A stretch of DNA of 14,678 nucleotides from Planctomycetaceae bacterium (GTDB taxonomy: Bacteria; Planctomycetota; Planctomycetia; Pirellulales; Thermoguttaceae): contig JAISNF010000638.1 of assembly GCA_031276415.1 (NCBI GenBank), positions 1 to 14,678 of the forward strand. Reading direction: 5' to 3'. The notes beneath the pieces were generated by a model. That model was given only the letters and a program-made list of their open reading frames with translations, did no database searches and was not told where the DNA came from. Position numbers and translations under genes: made by a program. Below are positions 7,011 through 13,218 of this stretch, one piece after another. Numbering within the stretch: the stretch's first letter is position 1; the number at the start of each line of letters is the position of its first letter.

Positions 7011-8401
7011 TTGCAGGAACCGGAAGCGGATGCGGCAAAACAATGATAACATGCGCAATACTTTCCGTACTGAAACGAAAAAACAAAAATGTTGTTTCGT
7101 TTAAATGCGGACCGGACTATATTGATCCGATGTTTCATACGAAAGTTACGCAAATGGAAACATATAATCTTGATTCCGTTCTTATGGGTGAAAATGGTGT
7201 ACGTTATTCTTTACAGACACACACACAAATCTGTGATATTGCCGTCATTGAAGGTGTGATGGGACTTTATGACGGAATCGGCGATAAAAGCAAGGCTTCA
7301 ACTAATTATTTGTCACAAATTACAGAAACTCCCGTTGTGCTGATTGTCAATGCGAAAGGAAAATCGTTGTCTTTATGTGCAGAAATTGAAGGTTTTCTGA
7401 ACTTTGAAAAAAATAATGTTGTTGCGATTATTCTTAATCGTATCACTTCGGCGGCATTTCCTTTTTATAAGCAAATGATTGAAAACAACATTGGAATCCG
7501 CGTGATTGGTTTCATGCCGGAAATACCGGAGGCTCAGATTGAATCGCGACATCTTGGATTGTTGACGGCAAACGAAATTTCAAATATTCAAAACAAAATT
7601 ACATTGCTTGCGGAAAACGCCGAAAAATCAATCTCTTTTGAAACACTTTTAGAACTGGCGGCAAACGCAAAAAAAATTAACGAAACGAATTTTCGTTTTA
7701 ATCTGAACATTAATCCGAACATAGATTTTCAGAAACATTTTTATTCTGTTAATCTTTATGCGGCTTGCGATGATGCTTTTTGTTTTCATTATGAAGACAA
7801 TTATCAACTTCTCAAGAATCTCGGTGCGATGTTACATTTTTTCTCGCCGTTGCGTGATCATGAAATACCGGAAAATGCCGACGGTCTTATTTTCTGTGGC
7901 GGTTATCCCGAACTTTATGCAACGAAATTAGAAAAGAATACCGCACTTCATGAAAATATTCGTTATTATTATAACCGCGGTTTACCGATTTATGCGGAAT
8001 GCGGCGGGTTTATGTATTTGCAGGAAAGTCTGACCGATATTCATGGAACACAATATTCCATGTCCGGAATCATTCGCGGTCATGCCCAAATGACGGATCG
8101 GCTTCAGGATTTTGGTTACATTAAACTTGTCGCTAATCACGATAATATGCTTTGTCGGCGGGGTGAAACGATTAATGCTCATTCTTTTCACTATTCACGA
8201 AGCAGTTACGAGGGCAATGATTTTACCGCAACTAAAATTAGCAACGGTAATTCTTATCCTTGTATTGTTGCGACGAAAAATATTTTTGCCGGTTATCCTC
8301 ATATTCATTTTTTGGGTAATCCGAAATTTGCCGAAAGACTAATCAAAACATGCATCCGTTATAGAAACAAAATAAAAAAGAAACAAATTGTAGCAAAATG
8401 A
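6998..8401 (+). CDS. cbiA: Cobyrinic acid a,c-diamide synthase (CbiA)
   Basis: CbiA amidates the a and c side chains of cobyrinic acid using glutamine and ATP. The N-terminal part is a P-loop amidoligase of the dethiobiotin synthetase type: GTGSGCGKT (residues 7-15), FKCGPDYIDPMFH (35-47) and EGVMGLYDG. The C-terminal part is a class I glutaminase-like domain: CGGYPELYA, ECGGFMYL with the probable nucleophile Cys335, and the HSFHYS and HIHFLGNP segments. The 467 aa length is normal. GGAGGG (6988-6993) lies only four bases before ATG 6998. A second ATG at 7007 forms an ATGA with the preceding stop but is 13 bases from the Shine-Dalgarno, so 6998 is preferred because MRIMIAGT matches the usual N-terminus. 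It ends in a 4-base ATGA overlap with cbiC. Confidence 0.94.
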   Translation: MRIMIAGTGSGCGKTMITCAILSVLKRKNKNVVSFKCGPDYIDPMFHTKVTQMETYNLDSVLMGENGVRYSLQTHTQICDIAVIEGVMGLYDGIGDKSKASTNYLSQITETPVVLIVNAKGKSLSLCAEIEGFLNFEKNNVVAIILNRITSAAFPFYKQMIENNIGIRVIGFMPEIPEAQIESRHLGLLTANEISNIQNKITLLAENAEKSISFETLLELAANAKKINETNFRFNLNINPNIDFQKHFYSVNLYAACDDAFCFHYEDNYQLLKNLGAMLHFFSPLRDHEIPENADGLIFCGGYPELYATKLEKNTALHENIRYYYNRGLPIYAECGGFMYLQESLTDIHGTQYSMSGIIRGHAQMTDRLQDFGYIKLVANHDNMLCRRGETINAHSFHYSRSSYEGNDFTATKISNGNSYPCIVATKNIFAGYPHIHFLGNPKFAERLIKTCIRYRNKIKKKQIVAK

Positions 8402-9072
8402 ATTACGATCCCAATAATGATAACAAAAAGTTTATCACGAATCCCATTGAGATTGAAAAAAAGAGTTTTGAAATCATTGCCGGATTATTGAAAGATAAGC
8501 AGCCGCTTGGTAAAAACGCTGCGATTATTCAACGCGTTATTCACACAACGGCAGATTTTGATTATCTCGATAATCTTGTTTTTTCGGATAATGTTTTGGA
8601 GCAGACGATGAATATTCTGAAACAAGGCGTTAATATCGTAACTGATACAAAAATGGTCAAGGCGGGTATCAATAAAAAATGTCTTGAAGAATTAAACAGT
8701 TCTGTGTATTGTTTTATTGATTCCGCCGAAGTTTCTGAACGGGCGAAAAAGAATGAAACAACTCGTTCAGCGGCGGCGATGGGATTTGCGGTTCAAAATG
8801 TTACTGATCCGATTTTGTTTGCTATCGGCAATGCGCCGACGGCACTTATTAAATTGTACGAAATGATTTTGCACGGATATTGTAAGCCGTGTCTGATTAT
8901 TGGGGTTCCTGTTGGTTTTGTTAATGTTGCGGAATCCAAAGAATTGATTATGGAACTTGATATTCCATTTATTGTTTCACGCGGGAGAAAGGGCGGAAGC
9001 AATGTCGCTGCTGCTATTATGAACGCTATTTTATATGAAACAATAAAATTCAAAGAAAATACCGAACCATGA
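8398..9072 (+). CDS. cbiC: Cobalt-precorrin-8 methylmutase (CbiC)
   Basis: CbiC moves the methyl group from C11 to C12, converting cobalt-precorrin-8 to cobyrinic acid, the substrate of CbiA just upstream. Recognisable segments in order: NPIEIEKKSFEII, RVIHTTADFDY with the conserved His49, TDTKMVKAGI, TRSAAAMGFA, IGNAPTALIKL, GVPVGFVNVAESKEL and RGRKGGSNVAAAIMNAI. At 224 aa it is slightly longer than the ~210 aa I expect, mostly because of an Asn/Asp-rich N-terminus before residue 14. The start is coupled to cbiA and the stop to the next small gene, each by ATGA overlap, so all three are almost certainly one transcript. Confidence 0.95.
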   Translation: MNYDPNNDNKKFITNPIEIEKKSFEIIAGLLKDKQPLGKNAAIIQRVIHTTADFDYLDNLVFSDNVLEQTMNILKQGVNIVTDTKMVKAGINKKCLEELNSSVYCFIDSAEVSERAKKNETTRSAAAMGFAVQNVTDPILFAIGNAPTALIKLYEMILHGYCKPCLIIGVPVGFVNVAESKELIMELDIPFIVSRGRKGGSNVAAAIMNAILYETIKFKENTEP

Positions 9073-9326
9073 AAAATAGTTACAAATTTTTTAGAAATAC
9101 GGAATGTATGTATTTTCCGTGTCATCAGGATGTTGATACGGAAACGTTTAATTGTTTATTTTGTTATTGTCCTCTTTATTTTTTGGGCGATCAATGCGGC
9201 GGAAATTTTGAATATGTAGGCGAGACAAAGCAAATCAAAAACTGTTCAAAATGTTCTATTCCCCAAAAAATAAACGGCTATGAAACAATTATTGCCAAAT
9301 TAAAGGAATTGATTCATCAGGATTGA
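9069..9326 (+). CDS. Small cysteine-rich protein (zf-like cysteine-rich small domain family)
   Basis: This 85 aa protein has eight cysteines (13, 18, 29, 32, 34, 43, 59, 62). They sit in FFRNTECMYFPCH, NCLFCYCPLY and CGGNFEY, and then as a CxxC pair (NCSKCSIP). I recognise this as the Pfam 'cysteine-rich small domain' (zf-like, PF04071 from memory), a putative metal-binding domain that I recall occurring beside cobalamin genes in archaea and anaerobic bacteria; its biochemical function is unknown to me. There is no signal peptide or membrane segment. The start overlaps the cbiC stop as ATGA, so it is translationally coupled and very likely serves the pathway, for instance in metal handling or redox, but that role is inference. 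A 96-base gap to cbiP follows. Confidence 0.8.
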   Translation: MKNSYKFFRNTECMYFPCHQDVDTETFNCLFCYCPLYFLGDQCGGNFEYVGETKQIKNCSKCSIPQKINGYETIIAKLKELIHQD

Positions 9327-9345
9327 CAAGAAAAAACGTAATCTG

Positions 9346-9370
9346 CGGACATTTTTTTTCCGATTTTTTT
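9346..9370 (+). terminator. Weak candidate terminator after the cysteine-rich gene
   Basis: A short stem CGGA/TCCG (9346-9349 with 9359-9362) with a T-rich loop is followed by A and seven Ts (9364-9370). The stem is only 4 bp, so termination would be partial at best. Together with the possible promoter just downstream it hints at a transcript boundary before cbiP. Confidence 0.25.
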
Positions 9371-9396
9371 GTGATTAAAAACATGATCGTTACTAT
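9369..9396 (+). promoter_or_regulatory. Weak candidate promoter upstream of cbiP
   Basis: TTGTGA (9369-9374) and TACTAT (9391-9396) are 16 bases apart and would start transcription roughly 20 bases before cbiP. The match is imperfect in an AT-rich gap. It is listed because this is the only place between cbiX and cbiP where genes are separated by more than a few bases. Confidence 0.3.
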
Positions 9397-9422
9397 GATT
9401 TTGTAATAAATTTTCAGATAAA

Positions 9423-10931
9423 ATGAAACAGAAAGAGCGATTGCATCCGGTCATGTTTGCCGGAACAGGAAGTGATGTCGGTAAAAGTGTGATTACTTCG
9501 GCGTTTTGCCGCATTTTTTTGCAGGACGGTTATCATCCTGCGCCCTTCAAGTCACAGAACATGTCCTTAAATTCTTATGCCACGCCTGAAGGTTACGAAA
9601 TTGGACGGGCACAAGCAGTACAGGCTGAATCTGCACAAATTCCCTGTCATACCGATATGAATCCTGTACTGTTAAAACCTTCCTGTGACAAAATTTGTCA
9701 GGTTATTCTCAACGGTAAACCAATCGGAAATCAAAATGCGTATGAATATTTTAAGAAAGAAGGTCGCGAATTGTTACGAAAAGAAGTTTGTGCGGCTTAT
9801 GACCGTTTACAAAATCGTTACAATCCTATTGTTATGGAAGGAGCCGGAAGTATTGCTGAAATCAATTTGCGTGATGTGGATATCGTCAACATGACGATGG
9901 CTCTTCATGCGAAAGCCAATGTTATTTTAGTTGCGGATATTGATCGCGGAGGAGTTTTTGCGTCTGTTTACGGATCAATTTTGTTACTCACCGAAGAAGA
10001 ACGAAAATATGTACGAGGAATTATCATCAATAAATTCAGAGGTGATTTGCGGCTTTTTGAATCGGGAATTAAAATGCTGGAAAATTTGTGTCAAATTCCG
10101 GTAATTGGTGTTATCCCTTATTATCATGATATTTATATTGATGAAGAAGATTCCGTTACATTAAAAATTAAGAATCAAAAATCTGATTTCGGAAAAATAA
10201 ATGTTGCCGTTATTTTGTTACGTCATCTTTCCAATTTCACCGATTTCAATATTTTGGAACGTGATCCTCGCGTTCATCTTTATTACACGAATAATACAAA
10301 AGAAATTGCCAAAGCGAATATCATTCTTATTCCGGGAAGTAAAAGTGTTCTTTCTGATCTTTGCGATTTGAGAAAAAATGGTGTTGCGCAAAGTATTGTT
10401 CAGGCGTTTCATTCCGGCGCAACAGTTATCGGTATTTGCGGCGGTTATCAGATGATGGGACAAAACATCAGTGATCCTGAACAAATTGAAAGTGATATTG
10501 TACATTTACCCGGTCTGGGGTTATTGCCAATCTGTTCGGAAATTAAAAGGGAAAAAATTACGCGGCAGATTCAATTTTCGTTTCTGGATCAACAAGAACA
10601 ATGTACGGGATATGAAATACACATGGGAACAACAATTCCTGTCAACAAAAAAAAAATCGTACCGTTAAACCGATTGAATGACGGCAGTCATGACGGATAT
10701 TTTCTTCATTCCCGATGTTTTGGAACTTATATTCACGGGATTCTCGATAATTGTAATATTATAGATTATATTCTCGCTCCTTATGTACGAAAATCAGAAG
10801 AAAATAATCCGTTCAATTTCAAAACGTTCAAAGAAGAGCAATACAATAAATTGGCTAATCATGTACGTAATCACGTCAATATGGAGATGATCTATAAAAT
10901 CATGAACAATTTAACTATCGAAAATTACTAA
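9423..10931 (+). CDS. cbiP: Cobyric acid synthase (CbiP/CobQ)
   Basis: CbiP amidates the b, d, e and g side chains of adenosylcobyrinic acid a,c-diamide with glutamine and ATP, giving adenosylcobyric acid. The amidoligase half has FAGTGSDVGKS (residues 12-22), PFKSQNMSLNSYAT and EGAGSIAEINL. The glutaminase half has GICGGYQMMG with the probable nucleophile Cys339, GYEIHMG, and GTYIHGILDN, which carries the expected active-site His. At 502 aa it is full length. The start at ATG 9423 has no clear Shine-Dalgarno. The next in-frame ATG (9453) would cut the usual few residues before the P-loop strand, so 9423 is kept. It is the last gene of the cobalamin block; no strong terminator is visible after it. 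Confidence 0.95.
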   Translation: MKQKERLHPVMFAGTGSDVGKSVITSAFCRIFLQDGYHPAPFKSQNMSLNSYATPEGYEIGRAQAVQAESAQIPCHTDMNPVLLKPSCDKICQVILNGKPIGNQNAYEYFKKEGRELLRKEVCAAYDRLQNRYNPIVMEGAGSIAEINLRDVDIVNMTMALHAKANVILVADIDRGGVFASVYGSILLLTEEERKYVRGIIINKFRGDLRLFESGIKMLENLCQIPVIGVIPYYHDIYIDEEDSVTLKIKNQKSDFGKINVAVILLRHLSNFTDFNILERDPRVHLYYTNNTKEIAKANIILIPGSKSVLSDLCDLRKNGVAQSIVQAFHSGATVIGICGGYQMMGQNISDPEQIESDIVHLPGLGLLPICSEIKREKITRQIQFSFLDQQEQCTGYEIHMGTTIPVNKKKIVPLNRLNDGSHDGYFLHSRCFGTYIHGILDNCNIIDYILAPYVRKSEENNPFNFKTFKEEQYNKLANHVRNHVNMEMIYKIMNNLTIENY

Positions 10932-11106
10932 AAGTTTCACATTTTGAAAACACAATTTATACGAACAGTCAATTTCCTTAACCACAGAAGGTTGTGAAAC
11001 AAGAAACAAGTCCGCAGAGGACGCTGATAATCACTGATAATCGCTGATAATTTTTTGAGAATACAAAACAACAAAACATGCGATAAAAAAAATTTTGTTC
11101 CTGGTG
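10932..11106. other. Gene-free stretch between cbiP and the DUF1559 promoter
   Basis: No ORF with family character is present. The stretch contains the repeat described separately (10977-11053), and a weak 7-bp pairing AACAAAA/TTTTGTT (11070-11076 with 11093-11099) with a 16-base loop. There is no convincing intrinsic terminator for cbiP. Confidence 0.5.
10977..11053 (+). repeat. Degenerate dispersed repeat with three CTGATAAT units
   Basis: It starts with CTTAACCACA and runs to GTCCGC (11010-11015); the same start and end are found at 14639-14678 with a partly similar middle. The last 20 bases of the two copies agree at 14 positions by my alignment. It continues into three copies of CTGATAAT spaced ten bases apart (11024, 11034, 11044). 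From memory, this style of intergenic element ('TTAACCAC...' and 'CCGCAGA.GACGC') is common in planctomycete and other environmental genomes, but I cannot name a family. Confidence 0.55.
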
Positions 11107-11134
11107 TTGACAGGTTTAACTTATTTTGTAAAAT
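11107..11134 (+). promoter_or_regulatory. Candidate sigma70-type promoter of the DUF1559 gene
   Basis: A consensus TTGACA (11107-11112) lies 16 bases from TAAAAT (11129-11134). Transcription would start near 11141, giving a leader of about 440 bases before the ATG at 11583. It is the best -35/-10 pair in the intergenic region and the leader it would produce is strongly structured. Confidence 0.55.
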
Positions 11135-11199
11135 ATCCGATAATTAATTTAGTTTTTAATTTCAACATTTGGAGACCAAATTACGTTTTGAAAAATAAA

Positions 11200-11549
11200 T
11201 TGCCCGAATTTTTGTTCGGGTGTTAAAAAATCGAGTACGTCAACAGTTATAACATCGCGTCGGCGAAGTGTAATTTTCTACACGACAACCGGATTTTCCG
11301 GGTAGAATATTACCGTGAAGTTACAAAGTTGCGTGTCTCCCGCTGAGGGAGCGTCGCGTGTAACTTCGCGGGTATAATTCAGCATTACAAATTAAATCCG
11401 TAATGCACCACTTTTGTCGGTGGGAATGAACCTGTTTTTATAACCGTGTCGCTCCTAATCTAAGAGCGATATTTCTGTTGCCGTTTCTCGGCGTTGAGTT
11501 TGTTTCCCACTTTATAACCAAAACAGATTATTTGTTATGTAATCTGTTT
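11200..11549 (+). ncRNA. Structured 5' leader or non-coding RNA upstream of DUF1559 gene (unassigned)
   Basis: About 350 bases without an ORF fold into a series of hairpins that can be read by eye. CCCGAA/TTCGGG is at 11203-11220, GTGTA/TACAC at 11268-11283, and CCGGA/TCCGG at 11289-11301. A long arm at 11311-11374 has 14 pairs (one G-U, one bulge) plus inner GCG/CGC and CTCCC/GGGAG helices. GCATTAC/GTAATGC is at 11382-11406, TCGCTC/GAGCGA at 11449-11469, GCCG/CGGC at 11480-11492, and AAACAGATTA/TAATCTGTTT at 11521-11549. In addition GTGGGAA (11420-11426) can pair with TTCCCAC (11504-11510), closing a three-way junction around two of these hairpins. No cobalamin-riboswitch B12 box was found. 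Function is unknown; it may be a cis-regulatory leader or a separate RNA. Folding was judged by eye, not computed. Confidence 0.5.
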
Positions 11550-11570
11550 AAATTTTCACTTCTCAATTTA

Positions 11571-11588
11571 GGAGAAAAAACTATGTAG
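11571..11588 (+). promoter_or_regulatory. Shine-Dalgarno, ATG and immediate TAG stop (start-stop site)
   Basis: GGAG (11571-11574) lies eight bases before ATG 11583-11585, which is directly followed by the in-frame TAG 11586-11588. The same frame then continues without a stop through the prepilin motif for 1 kb. This is the expected start of the DUF1559 gene, interrupted at codon 2. Confidence 0.75.
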
Positions 11589-11612
11589 GTTCGTTCTTTT
11601 GTTGGATTTACG

Positions 11613-12629
11613 TTGGTAGAATTACTTGTAGTAATTGCGATTATCGGAGCGTTAATTGCGTTACTGTTACCGGCAGTTCAAGCGGCAAGGGAGGCTGCAA
11701 GACGAATGAGATGTTCAAACAACATCAAACAATTGAATCTCGCGATGCAAAACTATCACGATGTAAACAATGCCTTTCCACCAGAAGGTTATCCCGAATG
11801 GAATGGCGGAAAGTCAAATCGGCATTGGATGGGAACATTTCCAAGATTGCTTCCCTTCTTTGAACAAAGTTCCCTTTACTCAACTCTCAATTTTAGTTTG
11901 AATTACAAACGTTTCAGTAGTGGGACGAGTGGTACACAAGTTGATTCTCCGGCAAATATTGCTTTACCAAATGAACTTGCGGCACAAACACAACTCAGTA
12001 CTTTACTTTGTCCGTCCCAAGAAGAAACCATGTCAAGTGATAATGACGAGCGGAATTTTTTTCTTTGGCGTACCACTCATTATTACCCCAACGCTGGTGC
12101 TGTTGGTTTCCGACCACCGGACTATACCCAATATTATCGGGAACTTTCCGCAAACGGATATCCGGTTCCGGCTTTTGAAGGAGCAAAACACGCATTGGCT
12201 TGTAACGGTTTGGTGTACAGTGGCTCAAATACAGGATTCTTTACCATAACGGATGGTTCTTCAAACACATTCGCTTTTGGTGAAATTTCATGGACGGGAT
12301 TCAAGGGATTTCGCGCATGGCATCGCGGAACCTACATTTCATCTATTGGAAGTACAACGACTAATCGGAAATTATACTACATGTCCAGCAAGGGAAATAA
12401 TCGGTTTTATTCAATCAACGGAATTAAACGGGCTTATCTGGCAGGTGATATGATAACGTATAATGACCGAGGTGTTTTGAACAATATCGGCGCATGGGGA
12501 AGCAATCATCCGGGGGGCTGTCATTTCGGTTATGCTGACGGTTCAGCCCAGTTTCATCCTGATACGCTTAACATTGTAATCCTGCTTTCATTGGCAACTG
12601 CCGATGAAAGTGATCAAATAACACCGTAA
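11613..12629 (+). CDS. DUF1559 prepilin-like protein, start disrupted by TAG at codon 2
   Basis: The encoded protein is a planctomycete DUF1559 pseudopilin-like protein: a type IV prepilin core (GFTLVELLVVIAIIGALIAL, from 11604), then LLPAVQAAREAARRMRCSNNIKQL, a large exported domain, and a C-terminal H-X9-DG motif (HPGGCHFGYADG). It would be anchored by its N-terminal helix and cleaved between Gly and Phe by prepilin peptidase; the role of the family is poorly known. The natural start by context is ATG 11583, but its second codon is TAG, and no in-frame ATG, GTG or TTG occurs before TTG 11613. A TTG start would delete the Gly-Phe cleavage site. The rest of the frame (338 codons from TTG) is intact and full length, so this is either a very recent nonsense allele, a sequencing error, or unusual initiation. 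Coordinates give the open part only. Confidence 0.8.
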   Translation: MVELLVVIAIIGALIALLLPAVQAAREAARRMRCSNNIKQLNLAMQNYHDVNNAFPPEGYPEWNGGKSNRHWMGTFPRLLPFFEQSSLYSTLNFSLNYKRFSSGTSGTQVDSPANIALPNELAAQTQLSTLLCPSQEETMSSDNDERNFFLWRTTHYYPNAGAVGFRPPDYTQYYRELSANGYPVPAFEGAKHALACNGLVYSGSNTGFFTITDGSSNTFAFGEISWTGFKGFRAWHRGTYISSIGSTTTNRKLYYMSSKGNNRFYSINGIKRAYLAGDMITYNDRGVLNNIGAWGSNHPGGCHFGYADGSAQFHPDTLNIVILLSLATADESDQITP

Positions 12630-12695
12630 TCCAATATTGTATGATAATTAGTTTAGGTAACCACTCAAAAATTTGAAACCAAAAAAAATTGAAAT

Positions 12696-13142
12696 ATGTC
12701 CTTTGAAATCAATCGTTATTTTGTATTGTTTTTATTGTCGATTCTCTTTGTTACAAGTTGTAGTCGATCATCTCTCATGGAAATTCGGGGAACGGTCGAA
12801 TTCGATGGTAAACCATTACCAATCGGATCAATCCAGTTTATGCCCCGTTTGGATGTCAAAGATCGAAATGCAATATCAACTACTTGCGAGATTCACGAAG
12901 GACATTTTCATTTATCGAAAAAATTCGGTATTGCACCGGGAACTTATGATGTCAGTGTTTTCGGTTTCGATGGAAAACTAATTGAAGCCGATCCTACCGA
13001 TGAGGAATCAATACCCAACTCCTTGGGAAAACCATTGTTTGCTGCTTATTCATTCGTCCATGTTTTCGATCATGAAAACAAAGAAATGAAAATTATCGTA
13101 CCCAAAACAAATCGTTCCCGTAATGATTTATCAGATCGTTAA
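12696..13142 (+). CDS. Small lipoprotein with transthyretin/carboxypeptidase-regulatory-like fold
   Basis: The 148 aa protein begins with a hydrophobic signal (residues 7-20) ending in a lipobox VTSC, with Cys22 as the lipidated residue. The mature part starts IRGTVEFDGKPLPIGSIQF and contains APGTYDVSVFGF, the pattern of the many small planctomycete beta-sandwich lipoproteins that I know as carboxypeptidase-regulatory or transthyretin-like; these are often encoded next to DUF1559 genes. It would sit on the membrane facing the periplasm. The start lacks a Shine-Dalgarno but is fixed by the signal peptide. It is 66 bases after the DUF1559 gene, probably on the same transcript. Molecular function is unknown. 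Confidence 0.75.
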   Translation: MSFEINRYFVLFLLSILFVTSCSRSSLMEIRGTVEFDGKPLPIGSIQFMPRLDVKDRNAISTTCEIHEGHFHLSKKFGIAPGTYDVSVFGFDGKLIEADPTDEESIPNSLGKPLFAAYSFVHVFDHENKEMKIIVPKTNRSRNDLSDR

Positions 13143-13154
13143 ACGATTTATTAG

Positions 13155-13180
13155 CAATTAATTTTACCAATTAATTTTTA
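13155..13180 (+). repeat. Short tandem direct repeat
   Basis: CAATTAATTTTA (13155-13166) is repeated almost exactly 13 bases later (13168-13180, one extra T) in the 76-base gap before the FAD oxidoreductase gene. It is AT-rich and may have no function. Confidence 0.4.
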
Positions 13181-13218
13181 CAATTTACTATTCACCACTA
13201 TTTCCCAACTATACTAAA

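Noticed and set aside
11200..11549. Structured leader as a cobalamin riboswitch
   Set aside because: It follows, rather than precedes, the cobalamin operon, and I could not find the GCCACTG-type B12 box or the conserved core. A switch for the operon would be expected upstream of base 1.
11521..11560. AAACAGATTA/TAATCTGTTT hairpin as an intrinsic terminator
   Set aside because: The stem is perfect but AT-rich and is followed by mixed sequence, not a run of T. It is better treated as part of the leader.
12673..12981. Overlapping 102-codon plus-strand ORF
   Set aside because: The overlapping frame at 12696 has a clear lipoprotein signal and a recognisable fold; this one has neither.
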